A stretch of 64,000 bases of DNA from Aerococcus sp. (lineage in GTDB: Bacteria; Bacillota; Bacilli; Lactobacillales; Aerococcaceae), in NCBI GenBank assembly GCA_030528155.1, contig JAUMZL010000005.1, forward strand, positions 1 to 64,000. The letters are read 5' to 3'. Shown here piece by piece: positions 8,742 to 18,616 of the stretch; positions within the stretch are counted from its first letter, which is position 1, and the number at the start of each line of letters is the position of its first letter. A model generated the notes under the pieces. That model made no database searches, was not told the DNA's origin, and was given only the letters and a program-made list of their open reading frames with translations. The translations under genes and the position numbers were made by a program.

Positions 8742-9920
8742 TTATTCCTCATCATCGTCAAACAGATCAATCGCTTCATCCTCTGCCTCATCCACGACGA
8801 CTTCATCAGCGGATTGAGGTTTGGCAGTAGCTGTCACTTCTTGTTCCCCATTTTCGGTTGCTTTTGCTTCCTCTTCATCCAAAGCAGCAAGCTCTTCTTC
8901 GCTCAACTTACCATTCGGACCAAAACCATAGTAGCGACGTACCGCACTATCAATTTCTTTGTAGATTTCTGGGTTTTCATGTAAGAAGTTCTTGGCGTTC
9001 TCACGGCCCTGACCAATGCGTTCGTCACCATAAGAATACCATGAGCCACTCTTCTTGATAATGTCAATATCACTCGCCAAATCCACCAATTCTCCTTCTT
9101 GAGAGATTCCTTGGCCGTACATGATATCCACATGTGCCGTCTTGAATGGTGGTGCTACTTTGTTTTTGGCTACTTTGATCTTAGTATGGTTACCGATAAA
9201 GTCCCCATCAACCTTGATGCCATCGCCGCGACGAACATCTAGGCGAATAGTGGAGTAAAATTTCAGCGCACGTCCACCCGGTGTCGTTTCTGGACTACCG
9301 AACATAACCCCGACCTTCTCACGAATCTGATTAATAAAAATACAGATAGTCTTGGTTTTATTGATTGAGCCGGACAATTTACGCAGAGCCTGTGACATCA
9401 AACGTGCCTGCAAACCAACGTGTGAATCTCCAATTTCACCTTCGATTTCTACACGGGGCACCAAAGCCGCAACAGAGTCCACAACAACGATATCAATAGC
9501 CCCTGACGCCACTAAGGCATCCGCAATCTCTAACCCTTGTTCCCCTGTATCTGGTTGAGAAAGCAATAAATCATCGATATTGACACCGAGGTTCTTAGCA
9601 TATTCAGGATCCAATGCATTCTCTGCATCGATATAGGCAGCTGTTCCCCCTTGTTTTTGGACTTCAGCAACCGCATGCAGAGCCACTGTTGTCTTACCTG
9701 AAGACTCTGGACCGTAAATTTCAATAATACGACCGCGTGGATAACCACCGACACCCAAAGCAATATCCAATGCTAACGACCCAGTTGGTACAGCAGATAC
9801 CTGTGTGTTAACGGCCTCTCCCATCTTCATTACGGCCCCTTTACCGAAGCTGCGTTCGATTTTTTTTAGGGCATCTTGAAGTGCCTTTTCACGGCTTTGT
9901 TCTTCTTTCTTTTTGCTCAT
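8742..9920 (-). CDS. recA: Recombinase A
   Basis: RecA forms filaments on single-stranded DNA, drives strand exchange and triggers LexA self-cleavage. The 392-residue protein has Walker [10 protein letters not shown] (residues 70-78), Walker [12 protein letters not shown], the L1/L2 loops around [16 protein letters not shown] and [17 protein letters not shown], and a long acidic tail ending in DLFDDDEE. The start at 9920 follows AAGGGGGAG; the frame runs further upstream to 10001 without support. A LexA-type box lies 65 bases upstream. It sits downstream of cinA, as is usual for this order. Confidence 0.98.
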   Translation of the reverse strand: MSKKKEEQSREKALQDALKKIERSFGKGAVMKMGEAVNTQVSAVPTGSLALDIALGVGGYPRGRIIEIYGPESSGKTTVALHAVAEVQKQGGTAAYIDAENALDPEYAKNLGVNIDDLLLSQPDTGEQGLEIADALVASGAIDIVVVDSVAALVPRVEIEGEIGDSHVGLQARLMSQALRKLSGSINKTKTICIFINQIREKVGVMFGSPETTPGGRALKFYSTIRLDVRRGDGIKVDGDFIGNHTKIKVAKNKVAPPFKTAHVDIMYGQGISQEGELVDLASDIDIIKKSGSWYSYGDERIGQGRENAKNFLHENPEIYKEIDSAVRRYYGFGPNGKLSEEELAALDEEEAKATENGEQEVTATAKPQSADEVVVDEAEDEAIDLFDDDEE

Positions 9921-9984
9921 GAGTCTCCCCCTTTGTCTAGTCTTCATTAGTTTAACGGTTTTCCTTAGAGAAAGCAAGAAAAAC

Positions 9985-9998
9985 AGAACGTTTGTTCG
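9985..9998 (-). promoter_or_regulatory. LexA (DinR) SOS box upstream of recA
   Basis: On the minus strand CGAACAAACGTTCT matches the Gram-positive LexA consensus CGAACnnnnGTTCG with one outer mismatch. The place, just upstream of the recA start, is the expected one for SOS control. Confidence 0.8.
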
Positions 9999-10142
9999 CA
10001 CCCTTTTTCTTGCTGTTCCTTGTTAGTTGATCGAATGACGAATACCATTTTTATTTGATTTTGGGCGAAATAATCGTGGCATATGATAACTAATTGTAGC
10101 TTCTCTGGCTGATATGTCACGTGCTAGTTTATCAACGAACTG

Positions 10143-11381
10143 TTATTTTAGTTTCTTTAACAGCTCAAAGAATGCCCGGTCAACGGCGCGTTGACGAATA
10201 AAAGCTCGTGTGCCTTGAAATTGCTCATGTAAGATGAGGGGCTCTGTACCTAGGCCAGCAATCCCGATAAAGACGCTCCCCACCGGTTGTCCCTCCATCT
10301 GATCAGGGCCGGCGACCCCAGTGAAGCTTATCGCAACATCACTCGCTAAACGTTCTTTCGCACCCAGCGCCATCTCCCGCGCACACGCCACACTAACCAT
10401 GCCGTGTTCTGCAATGGTGTCTGAGGATACTCCAGCCACTCGTATTTTCGCATGAGCATCGTATGTCACTAGCCCACCTCTAAAGATAGCCGACGCCCCC
10501 GGTACGCTAACCAACTGATCGCTAGCCAATCCACCTGTCAAGCTCTCGCAACAACTGATGGTTTTACCCGAGGCCTTAAGTTGCTCAACAACTGCTGTGT
10601 TGGGATATATATTGAGGCCCTCTGCATAATAATAGTCGCCCAATCGTTCATTTAATTGGCGTTGCATCGCCTTTAGTTTTTCTCGATTATCTGTTTCATC
10701 CTTACCACTTGCGCTGACTCGCACTGTCACCGTCCGTCCCGAAGCATAAATAGCCAGCGTTGGATTGGTTTGCTTGGCAATGAGATCATCGATTTTATCA
10801 GCTAGAGCGGCTTCACCAATACCAAAGTAATTCAAATAGCTAGAAGTGATTAGCGTACTATCGTTAGACAATCGCCGCAGGTAAGGGATCACACTAGCTG
10901 TGAACATGGCTCGCATTTCATTGGGAAAACCTGGCATAAAAATATAAGTTTTACCATGCTTGGTGATCGCCGTTCCAACTGCCTGTCCCACTGGATTTTT
11001 AAGGGAAACCCCATTTTGAAAGGTCAATGCTTGCTGGAGGTTATTCGCCGTTACTTTACGCTGCCGCTCAGCTAGCCACTGTTTAATAGCAGCGACCGTA
11101 TTTTCATCATGAATCAACGGCTCATCGAGATAATCGCTGAGTGTTTGCTTCGTCAAATCATCACGAGTCGGCCCAATTCCGCCTGTATAAATCAAAAGAT
11201 CACTTCTGGATTCGGCAATTTTTGTTACTGCCATCAATCGGTTGGGATTGTCACCAACGACCGTTTCGTAATAATGACTAATCCCCAGTTGCCGCAATTG
11301 ATCGGCCAGATAGGGAGCATTAGTATTGACGATCTGCCCCATCAACATTTCCGTCCCAACCGCAATAATTTCTGCTTTCAT
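10143..11381 (-). CDS. cinA: CinA family competence/damage-inducible protein
   Basis: The 412-residue protein has the N-terminal MoaB/MogA-like COG1058 domain (EIIAVGTEMLMGQIVNTN; YTGGIGPTRDDLT) and the C-terminal CinA/PncC domain (SCCESLTGGLASDQLVSV; GVAGPDQMEGQPVGSVFIG). Family members act as nicotinamide-nucleotide amidase and/or ADP-ribose pyrophosphatase in NAD recycling, and in streptococci CinA links RecA to competence. It is just upstream of recA, the classic arrangement. The start follows AAGGTGAATCC. Length is normal for the two-domain form. Confidence 0.95.
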   Translation of the reverse strand: MKAEIIAVGTEMLMGQIVNTNAPYLADQLRQLGISHYYETVVGDNPNRLMAVTKIAESRSDLLIYTGGIGPTRDDLTKQTLSDYLDEPLIHDENTVAAIKQWLAERQRKVTANNLQQALTFQNGVSLKNPVGQAVGTAITKHGKTYIFMPGFPNEMRAMFTASVIPYLRRLSNDSTLITSSYLNYFGIGEAALADKIDDLIAKQTNPTLAIYASGRTVTVRVSASGKDETDNREKLKAMQRQLNERLGDYYYAEGLNIYPNTAVVEQLKASGKTISCCESLTGGLASDQLVSVPGASAIFRGGLVTYDAHAKIRVAGVSSDTIAEHGMVSVACAREMALGAKERLASDVAISFTGVAGPDQMEGQPVGSVFIGIAGLGTEPLILHEQFQGTRAFIRQRAVDRAFFELLKKLK

Positions 11382-11511
11382 GGATTCACCTTCTATAACA
11401 TAGATACGTTCGAAAACCAGCGATTATTTTTTATAAAACTTTTTTAGGAAATGGTTCGCATTCCTTTTCCTCAAAAGATCGCCGTCCCATCCCCATTTAA
11501 AAGGGACTGCT

Positions 11512-12066
11512 CTAGCTGAAATCGGAAAAGACGTGGCGATTCTTCCAGAAATAGTCGATCCAAGAATAGATGGTAAAGATCACAGCCAGATAGAAGAAAA
11601 CTTGTCCAAGCGAGAAAGGAAGAACGGACAGTGGCCCATCATCTACCAATAAAAAGATAATAGCCAGCATTTGTGTAAATGTTTTTACTTTACCTGGCCA
11701 AGCCGCAGCCATGACTTCGCCATCTTGAACCAAAAGCAAACGCAATCCGGTAACGGCTAAATCGCGGATAACGATAATAGCCACGGCAAAGCCTGGGACT
11801 ACCTGAGCAGCAGCAAGTTCGATCAATGCCGTCAGTACTAGCATTTTATCGGCGAGTGGATCCCAAAACTTACCGAAATTAGTAACCAGATTATCTCGGC
11901 GTGCCAGATAACCATCCAAATAATCAGTCGCACTGGCAATCACGAAGACCAGGCAGGCCAGATAGGCTAACAGCCTGCTGCCATCACTAGTCGGCCATTC
12001 CATCAGCAGTACGAAGACGGAAATCAAAAAAATGCGAAATAACGTTAATTTATTAGGTAAATTCAT
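11512..12066 (-). CDS. pgsA: CDP-diacylglycerol--glycerol-3-phosphate 3-phosphatidyltransferase
   Basis: This 184-residue membrane enzyme makes phosphatidylglycerol phosphate, the committed step to anionic phospholipids. The CDP-alcohol phosphotransferase signature is complete: DYLDGYLARRDN, then GKFWDPLADKML, giving the D..DG..AR........G...D...D pattern near residues 47-74. About five to six membrane segments are seen. The start follows AAGGAGAAACCG. It lies between ftsK and cinA; the ymfF/ymfH/rodZ-like genes often found next to pgsA are absent here. Confidence 0.96.
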   Translation of the reverse strand: MNLPNKLTLFRIFLISVFVLLMEWPTSDGSRLLAYLACLVFVIASATDYLDGYLARRDNLVTNFGKFWDPLADKMLVLTALIELAAAQVVPGFAVAIIVIRDLAVTGLRLLLVQDGEVMAAAWPGKVKTFTQMLAIIFLLVDDGPLSVLPFSLGQVFFYLAVIFTIYSWIDYFWKNRHVFSDFS

Positions 12067-12186
12067 CGGTTTCTCCTTAATGTAAAGATCAGCAATGCTT
12101 CTCTTGTTTTTCTCTATGATATGGTAGCAATATCTCAGCTAGGAGGCTATTAATATTACTTATCTATGACTTCCTTATTAAAAATA

Positions 12187-12220
12187 ATGACGTGCTCTTC
12201 GAATAGAGAAAGCACGTCAT
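12187..12220 (-). terminator. Terminator after ftsK
   Basis: ATGACGTGCT pairs with AGCACGTCAT around a 14-base loop, followed on the minus strand by TATTTTTAAT. It lies just past the ftsK stop. Confidence 0.75.
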
Positions 12221-12224
12221 AAAT

Positions 12225-14564
12225 TTACTCATTTAAAGAAGTGTCATCTTCTTTGGGCAGTTGCACAGCACGCGGTTTACTACCATCTTGGAGACCAACA
12301 ATTTGACGTTTCTCCATATCGTCCATCAAGCGCGCGGCTCGATTATAGCCGATACGGAACCGCCGTTGTAGCATTGAAATAGAGATGGTATCGCGCGTCT
12401 TTAGGAATTCAAGCGCTTCATCCCATAATTCATCCACCTCTTCCCCAGCTGCAGTCTGCTCTGGTTCTTTAGGCATCATCGCCTCCACATAGTTCGCTTC
12501 CTGCTGGCCTTTGACGAAGTGAACCACGTGTTCCACTTCTTCATCGGTGATAAAGGCTCCCTGCACTCGAATTGGCTTGCCTTCACCCATTGGCAGGTAG
12601 AGCATATCCCCACGTCCCAATAATTTTTCGGCGCCATTCTGGTCAATAATTGTTCGCGAGTCCGTCCCACTCGATACCGCAAAAGCGATACGTGACGGCA
12701 CATTGGCTTTAATAATCCCAGTAATGACATCCACTGATGGTCGTTGCGTAGCCAGGATCATGTGAATACCAGCTGCTCGTGCCATCTGAGCTAAACGGGT
12801 AATGGCTGCTTCGACTTCTTTCGATGCGACCATCATTAAGTCGGCCAGCTCATCGACAATCACTACAATGTAGGGCAAAGTAGGATGATTTTCTCCCTCA
12901 TTGAGATTGCGTTCGCGAATAAAGTGGTTGTATCCATCAATCCCGCGTTGGCCGGTGCTAGCAAATAATTCATAACGCCGTTCCATCTCTTCCACTACCT
13001 TATTCAATGCCCCTGCTGCTTTCCTAGGGTTAGTTACCACTGGAGTCAAGAGATGGGGAATGCCGGTATACACGGTCAACTCCACCTTTTTCGGATCAAT
13101 CATCATCATTTTGAGTTCATTGGGTTTCGCCCGCATCAGTAAGCTAACAATAATGCCATTAATTGCCACCGATTTTCCAGAACCTGTTGACCCGGCAATC
13201 AGCAAGTGGGGCATCTTCGTGAGGTCAGCGAGACGAATATTACCGGAAATATCGCGCCCCAATGGCACTTCCAACAAACGATCGCTCGCAGGCGCACTCT
13301 CCACCACATCGCGGAATGATACGACACTCACAGTTTGGTTAGGCACCTCAATGCCAATCACGCTCTTGCCAGGAACAGGAGCTTCGATCCGAATATCCTT
13401 CGCTGCCAGCGCCAAAGCAATGTCATCTGCTAAATTGGTAATCTTAGACACCTTCGTCCCTACTGCCGGCTGAATTTCATATTTCGTTACCGCTGGCCCC
13501 AAGTTGGCTTTGGTCACCTTAGCATCCACATTGAAACTGCGCAATGTTTGCTCAAGTTTTTTGACGTTTTGCTTGATCACTTCATATTCACCGCTCTGAT
13601 CAGTCGGTTTGACGGGATCCAGCAATTCAGCAGTTGGCAAGTGGTAGTCGGGATTGTCATCCTCTGCGACTTCCATTGACAGTTGATCGAGATCAACCCC
13701 ATCGTCTTCCTCATCCTCTGCAGCTTGTGAGGTAGCAGGCTCTGGATCCGGTGTTATTGGTAAACTGGTTTGCTCGGTTTTCACCGTCTCGGGCCCAACA
13801 ATCTCAAATGGTTCACTATCCATTACTGAATCCACTGCATCAGTAGGATCATCCTCAGGCACTGGCACACTGACCAGCGGCTTTTTCTCGCGCTTGCGAT
13901 GACTTGTTGGTGCTTGGCGGTGCTTACGCTCTTTCTTCTTTTCTTTAACTTGATCGGCTAACCCGCTCTGGAACTGACCAAACCATTCCAAGAGAATTCC
14001 CCAGACAGATTGTATGGCGACAATGAAATCTGCCCAGTGAATATCAAAAATCAATGCTAGCCAAAAGACCACTAGCAGAAAGAGAATCAGTAACGTGCCG
14101 ACTTGACTCACTAAGAAATAACTCAATTGATACAATAGTGCACCGAGTAGTCCCCCACCCATTAATGGAGAAAAATCGCCCTTAAAGCCGAGTAATGTAC
14201 GAGTAAAGGTCTCTGAAATGATGCTACCTTTGTCAGCTATCGCAACAGGTTCAAATTGAATGGTATGTAACCCCAGCGCTACAATGATCAATAAAAAGCT
14301 AATATAACTGCTCCACCGATTCACCTGTAGAGCTTCTTTGCCATTGAGCACTAGCAATAGACTATAGATAAGTACTAACCCCTCAACATAAGGTGCTAGG
14401 TTTCCGACCAATAACCGCATCACTGCGTTCACAAAGGTACCAAAAAATCCTAGATCGAATAGGCCGAGAATGCTGAAGAGAATAATTACAATAGCGGTGA
14501 TTTCACTGGAATAATTTTTCTTTGTTTGACGTTTGGTTTTCCGCCGCTTTTTTTGACGTGCCAA
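12225..14564 (-). CDS. ftsK: DNA translocase FtsK/SpoIIIE
   Basis: The 779-residue protein moves chromosomal DNA through the closing septum. Four to five membrane segments lie in residues 23-190, followed by an acidic Pro-rich linker (about 210-320). The motor domain has Walker [14 protein letters not shown] and Walker [14 protein letters not shown], and [12 protein letters not shown] follows. The C-terminal winged-helix gamma domain ([20 protein letters not shown]) reads the polar guide sequences. The start is a TTG (MARQKKRRK) behind GGAGGAGGG; no ATG nearby fits. A perfect palindrome lies in its upstream region. Confidence 0.96.
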   Translation of the reverse strand: MARQKKRRKTKRQTKKNYSSEITAIVIILFSILGLFDLGFFGTFVNAVMRLLVGNLAPYVEGLVLIYSLLLVLNGKEALQVNRWSSYISFLLIIVALGLHTIQFEPVAIADKGSIISETFTRTLLGFKGDFSPLMGGGLLGALLYQLSYFLVSQVGTLLILFLLVVFWLALIFDIHWADFIVAIQSVWGILLEWFGQFQSGLADQVKEKKKERKHRQAPTSHRKREKKPLVSVPVPEDDPTDAVDSVMDSEPFEIVGPETVKTEQTSLPITPDPEPATSQAAEDEEDDGVDLDQLSMEVAEDDNPDYHLPTAELLDPVKPTDQSGEYEVIKQNVKKLEQTLRSFNVDAKVTKANLGPAVTKYEIQPAVGTKVSKITNLADDIALALAAKDIRIEAPVPGKSVIGIEVPNQTVSVVSFRDVVESAPASDRLLEVPLGRDISGNIRLADLTKMPHLLIAGSTGSGKSVAINGIIVSLLMRAKPNELKMMMIDPKKVELTVYTGIPHLLTPVVTNPRKAAGALNKVVEEMERRYELFASTGQRGIDGYNHFIRERNLNEGENHPTLPYIVVIVDELADLMMVASKEVEAAITRLAQMARAAGIHMILATQRPSVDVITGIIKANVPSRIAFAVSSGTDSRTIIDQNGAEKLLGRGDMLYLPMGEGKPIRVQGAFITDEEVEHVVHFVKGQQEANYVEAMMPKEPEQTAAGEEVDELWDEALEFLKTRDTISISMLQRRFRIGYNRAARLMDDMEKRQIVGLQDGSKPRAVQLPKEDDTSLNE

Positions 14565-14610
14565 AATGTCCCTCCTCCATGTTACGAGTCCCTGTCACTG
14601 ACTCAAAAAG

Positions 14611-14632
14611 GAGGCTAGGTTAACCTAGCCTC
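14611..14632. promoter_or_regulatory. Perfect 22-base palindrome upstream of ftsK
   Basis: The sequence is fully self-complementary (GAGGCTAGG, TTAA, CCTAGCCTC) and on the minus strand is followed by CCTTTTTGAG. It sits between the divergent ftsK and acylphosphatase genes, 46 bases before the ftsK start. It could be an attenuator in the ftsK leader or the operator of an unknown dimeric regulator. Confidence 0.55.
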
Positions 14633-14772
14633 GTCACAATTCATCTCTATTATAGTCTACTTGCTGGTCTTTTTAAATGATTTCTAAAACCATGCCTCGT
14701 TCGACGACGTTGATTCCTTTATCAGAATACTTACGCTAGAATAAGGTAAAGCACCAATATCAAGGAGGAAGA

Positions 14773-15057
14773 ATGATGTTAACAACAACCTATCGTATCA
14801 ATGGTCGCGTCCAGGGGGTGGGCTTTCGCTTTACGACAATGATGGTGGCTAAACAGCTCCATCTTACCGGCACGGTGAAAAATGAAAGCGATGGGTCGGT
14901 CACCATCGTCCTCAATGCCGATGCTTCCAAACGAGATGAATTTATCACTGCACTCAAGGAAGAAACGCGCCGTGGCTTTGCCCAGATGAGCACCATTGAT
15001 ATTCTATCGGAAGAAGAGCAATCACCTTTTGATGATTTCAGGGTTGTTTATCGCTAA
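14773..15057 (+). CDS. acyP: Acylphosphatase
   Basis: The 94-residue protein has the full acylphosphatase signature: the phosphate-binding loop GRVQGVGFRF (Arg20 region) and the later VKNESDGSVTIV with the catalytic Asn. It cleaves acyl phosphates in the cytosol. An AGGAGG lies four bases before the first ATG and seven before the second (14776), so the real start may be the second. It precedes yidC on the same strand, a common neighbour in Lactobacillales. Confidence 0.95.
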   Translation: MMLTTTYRINGRVQGVGFRFTTMMVAKQLHLTGTVKNESDGSVTIVLNADASKRDEFITALKEETRRGFAQMSTIDILSEEEQSPFDDFRVVYR

Positions 15058-15177
15058 TAAATCTATTTACTACCTTTCTACTGTTAAGTTACCCCTAATC
15101 CGCTACCCTGCCGTTGAAATTCGGCGGAGAGTTCGCTAAAATAGGGGCTATTATGTCAATATAAAGGATGTGTCAAT

Positions 15178-16107
15178 TTGTCACGAATAAATCTTACTAA
15201 ACGTGCGCAAGCGGCGGGGATGTTAGCTACCTTAGCGCTCTTCCTCACCGGCTGCGTTAACCGAAATAACCCCGATAGTTTAATGTTTAGACTGTTTGTT
15301 ACGCCAATCAACTGGTTGATCGAAACGTTCGCTGGTTTTCTCAATGGGAACTACGGCGTCGCATTGATCCTCGTTGTGGCGATCGTTCGTCTCGTTTTAA
15401 CCCCACTGATGCTTGGCTCTCAAAAAGCCACCATCAAGCAGCAAGCTGTGATGGAAGCTTACAAGCCAAAATTTGATGAATTCAAAGAACGTCTCAAAGC
15501 GGCTGGTGGCGACCAACAGTTACAGATGCAAATCCAACAAGAACAAATGCAATTCATGTCCAAAGCTGGGGTTAACCCTATGGACTCTATGAAATCCGGG
15601 TGCTTACCACTCCTGATTCAATTACCTATCCTGAGCGGACTCTACTCTGCCGTCTATACGAACCAGAATATCTCAAATTACGTCTTCTTCGGCATCCGTT
15701 TGGGTGACAAGAGTATTATGCTTGGGATTGTCATCATGGTGGTTTACTTGTTACAGAGTTTGATGATGGTGCGTGGTGTCCCAGAAGAACAGCGTAAGAT
15801 GATGATGGGAACAGCCTTCACCATGCCGTTAATGGCGTTGATGTTCATGTTCACCTCACCAGCCGGGTTAATGCTCTACTTCCTGACGTCAGCGGTTTGG
15901 TCGGTATTCCAAATGCTCTGGACGAATGAAATCTACCGTCCTCGTTTGAAGAAACAAATTCAAGCCGAACTTGAAGCCAACCCTATTCAATTTGAAACTC
16001 ATGCTAAACCACGTCGCGATGTGACGAATACAGCAGACAATCACACACAAAGTACCGCTCGCAAACTCAATAATCGCAATCGCAACAAAGGTAAACAGAA
16101 CCGCTAA
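15178..16107 (+). CDS. yidC: Membrane protein insertase YidC (SpoIIIJ-type lipoprotein)
   Basis: The 309-residue insertase helps place proteins into the membrane with and without Sec. The N-terminus is a lipoprotein signal with lipobox LTGC (Cys26). The YidC core then shows five membrane segments and the conserved LPLLIQLPILSGLYSAV stretch. The conserved groove Arg lies in IVAIVRLVLTPLML. The C-terminal tail is basic (KLNNRNRNKGKQNR). The start is TTG after AAAGGATG; no ATG is available before the signal peptide. Firmicutes often carry a second paralogue elsewhere. Confidence 0.95.
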   Translation: MSRINLTKRAQAAGMLATLALFLTGCVNRNNPDSLMFRLFVTPINWLIETFAGFLNGNYGVALILVVAIVRLVLTPLMLGSQKATIKQQAVMEAYKPKFDEFKERLKAAGGDQQLQMQIQQEQMQFMSKAGVNPMDSMKSGCLPLLIQLPILSGLYSAVYTNQNISNYVFFGIRLGDKSIMLGIVIMVVYLLQSLMMVRGVPEEQRKMMMGTAFTMPLMALMFMFTSPAGLMLYFLTSAVWSVFQMLWTNEIYRPRLKKQIQAELEANPIQFETHAKPRRDVTNTADNHTQSTARKLNNRNRNKGKQNR

Positions 16108-16372
16108 TTATAAAAGAAAAGCAGTCAATGTCGCTAAAAGGCATTGGCTGTTTTTTTCTGCGCTGTCGTGTCATTTCTTCAATCATACTGAAAATATCGG
16201 CGCTAGTGATTGGGCCAAACGTCACAGTGACGGCATCCAGCGTAAGCCGCTCTGGCTCATTCAAAATGTCTCAAAGAAAGCCTCTTTTTTGCTTGTTCTC
16301 TTTGCTTAAGGTTTCCATCGAATGTTCTAACACCATCCAACGCAGACACTTCAGATAATCGTAATGATACAT
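16067..16372 (-). pseudogene. Possible decayed small ORF between yidC and asnB
   Basis: An ATG at 16372 lies four bases behind GAGGGGG, a good ribosome binding site, and opens MYHYDYLKCLRWMVLEHS. The frame is stopped by a TGA at about residue 34, then continues in the same frame as DILNEPERLTLDAVTVTFG to 16067, where it overlaps the yidC 3' end. I do not recognise the product. It may be a gene lost by one nonsense mutation, or the upstream 33 residues may be a real short peptide. Nothing else is seen in this 328-base gap apart from two terminators. Confidence 0.3.
16121..16157 (+). terminator. Terminator after yidC
   Basis: CAGTCAATG pairs with CATTGGCTG, followed by seven T on the plus strand, 14 bases past the yidC stop. 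Confidence 0.85.
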
Positions 16373-16388
16373 AGAACCCCCTCTAAAT

Positions 16389-16428
16389 TAAAAAAGCTCA
16401 ACTTCCCTATTTTAGGAGAGTTGAGCTT
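16389..16428 (-). terminator. Terminator after asnB
   Basis: AAGCTCAACT pairs with AGTTGAGCTT around a 15-base loop and is followed by TTTT(A)ATT on the minus strand, just past the asnB stop. Confidence 0.85.
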
Positions 16429-16435
16429 GGTTTCA

Positions 16436-18340
16436 TTAAGCCAGTGCGTCCACCGTTTGGCAACGCCCTTTATCTTCAACAAAGTAATCTTGGTACCATA
16501 ACAGTAGAGCATAAACAGTGTAGACCCAGTGGCCCAGGTCTTCCCCGTTTTTATGACGTTCCAAGGCGGATAACAATTGATCGGTGTCGAATAATTGTTT
16601 AGCAATATCGCTTTGGAAGGCGGTCTTGATCGCGCTGTAGAACGGATCACGGCGCATCCATTCCCGCAATGGGGTTAGGAACCCGGCTTTAGGACGTTTT
16701 GCCCATTCTTCTGGCAGAACTTCTTTGGCTGCCTCGCGCAAAGCAATCTTAGACCCATCATAAGAAGCCCGATATTGATCTGGCAATCCTTCGATCAGTT
16801 CAAAGACTTTGCGGTCAAGGAATGGCACACGTAACTCTAAGGAGTTAGCCATGGACATTTTATCGGCCTTCAAAAGGATGTCACCTGGCATCCATAAATG
16901 CCAATCGAGGTATTGCATTTTTTGTAGATCCGTTTGCCCTTGAACCTCAGCATAGACAGGATAGGTGACCTCTTTGACGCTCGGGCCGGTCATGTATTGT
17001 GGTTTCAGCAATTTTTCAACTTCATCTTCTGGCCAAGAGATCGCATGTCCAATGAAGCGGTCCTCAATGCCCGTAACCCCACGAATGAGGAAGGATTTCA
17101 AACGTCCTGGCTTATCGCGATCGGGCACTAACATATTCAAAAATTGACGAATAGGTTTTGGCACTTTGCGGTAGTTATCCGCTAATTTTGATGGGTAGTA
17201 CCATTGATAGCCAGCAAACAATTCATCCGCCCCTTCACCAGAGAGCACGACCTTCACGTCCTGAGCAGCCAAACGATTCAAGAAATACAATGGCAAGATG
17301 GAATAGTTAGCATCTGGCTCATCTAACATATAGATGATATGCGCTAAATTATCGAAGGTTTCTTGTTCGCTCACGAAGTAATTAGTGTGATGCGTCCCTA
17401 ATTGTTCCGCTAACACGCTGGCATAAGGAATTTCATCGAACTGATCGTCATGGTGCCCCTCGAATCCAACCGAGTAAGTCCGTTCTGGTTTCGCCAGGGC
17501 GGTGATCAAACTGGAGTCCACTCCACCAGAAAGGAAACAACCTACTTGTACATCGGAGATCTTATGTGCTTCAACTGATTCTGCCATGATACGTTTAGTG
17601 TGTTCGACATATGTTTCTAGAGAATCACGGCTATTTTTCATTGCTTTGGTGTCAAAGCGTTTGGTGTAGTAGGCATGCTCCGTCACTTCGCCATTTTTCA
17701 CCCAAGCGTAATGCGCAGGCTTCAATTTATAAACACCCTTGAAGAAGGATTCATCCAATGGGTTATACTGGAACGTCAAGTAAGGACGGAGAGCATCAAC
17801 ATTCATTTCTTTGATGAAGCGGGGATGATCAAGGAAGGATTTAATTTCGCTCCCAAATAAGAAACTACCATCTGTCGTATGATTAGAGTAATACAGTGGC
17901 TTAATACCGAACATGTCGCGCGCCAAGAATAATTTTTCTTCTTCGGTGTCCCAAATTGCAATCGCAAACATCCCACGCAAGCGTTCGATGATTTGTTCTT
18001 GCCAAGCTTCAAACCCACGAATAATAACCTCACTATCCGTATGTGACTTGAAGGTGTAGCCCATCTCTTCTAATTCTTTACGCAACAACCGGTAGTTGTA
18101 AACTTCCCCATTAAACAGCATCACGTAACGCCCGGTCGTACTGTAGAGCGGTTGATCACCAGCTGTTGTTAAATCAATAATAGATAGGCGACGGAATCCT
18201 AACATTGCCGCATCGCTCTCAAAAGTCCCATCACTATCGGGCCCACGATGTCTGATTCGTTCCATCATATCTTTTAAGACGATAGACGCATCCGATAATG
18301 GACCATCGCTACCGTTAATATATCCAATAAAACCACACAT
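16436..18340 (-). CDS. asnB: Asparagine synthase, glutamine-hydrolysing
   Basis: The 634-residue enzyme makes asparagine from aspartate, ATP and glutamine. Met is followed at once by the catalytic Cys of the N-terminal glutaminase domain (MCGFIGYINGS), which fixes the start at 18340 rather than the longer frame at 18364. The synthase domain carries the pyrophosphate loop FLSGGVDSSLITALA. Glutamine-pocket motifs RRLSIIDL and FNGEVYNYR are present. Length fits the Bacillus AsnB/AsnH type. It stands alone with its own terminator. Confidence 0.96.
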   Translation of the reverse strand: MCGFIGYINGSDGPLSDASIVLKDMMERIRHRGPDSDGTFESDAAMLGFRRLSIIDLTTAGDQPLYSTTGRYVMLFNGEVYNYRLLRKELEEMGYTFKSHTDSEVIIRGFEAWQEQIIERLRGMFAIAIWDTEEEKLFLARDMFGIKPLYYSNHTTDGSFLFGSEIKSFLDHPRFIKEMNVDALRPYLTFQYNPLDESFFKGVYKLKPAHYAWVKNGEVTEHAYYTKRFDTKAMKNSRDSLETYVEHTKRIMAESVEAHKISDVQVGCFLSGGVDSSLITALAKPERTYSVGFEGHHDDQFDEIPYASVLAEQLGTHHTNYFVSEQETFDNLAHIIYMLDEPDANYSILPLYFLNRLAAQDVKVVLSGEGADELFAGYQWYYPSKLADNYRKVPKPIRQFLNMLVPDRDKPGRLKSFLIRGVTGIEDRFIGHAISWPEDEVEKLLKPQYMTGPSVKEVTYPVYAEVQGQTDLQKMQYLDWHLWMPGDILLKADKMSMANSLELRVPFLDRKVFELIEGLPDQYRASYDGSKIALREAAKEVLPEEWAKRPKAGFLTPLREWMRRDPFYSAIKTAFQSDIAKQLFDTDQLLSALERHKNGEDLGHWVYTVYALLLWYQDYFVEDKGRCQTVDALA

Positions 18341-18616
18341 GGTATTGATTTCTTCCTTTCTCATCCCAAGTTGAACATGTCATCTGTCCCTAACTCGTCC
18401 TCATTTTTGCACATTCTCCAGTATACTCCCGCTCACTCACCCAATCAACCGATCAAGGATCTGTAAGCGCTGTAGTCATCTGAAGTATTAAAAAAAGCAT
18501 TGACGGCGTTTATATAGACAAAAGGCGCAGGAAACGCCATCCTCCAGCTCACGCTAGTCTTTTAACGTCACCTGCGTCATTCATCAGCGAAAATAACGGT
18601 TCACCTTAGGCTTTAT

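Noticed and set aside
16128..16358. Plus-strand frame after yidC
   Set aside because: It begins inside the yidC terminator, has no ribosome binding site and no recognisable product.
18462..18475. Sequence near the CcpA cre consensus (TGTAAGCGCTGTAG) upstream of asnB
   Set aside because: The last two positions fail the consensus, and it lies about 120 bases before the gene with no catabolic gene next to it.
18500..18590. Possible terminator of gnd from the two GCGCAGG / ACGCAGG blocks
   Set aside because: The blocks are direct rather than inverted repeats, so they do not form a stem.
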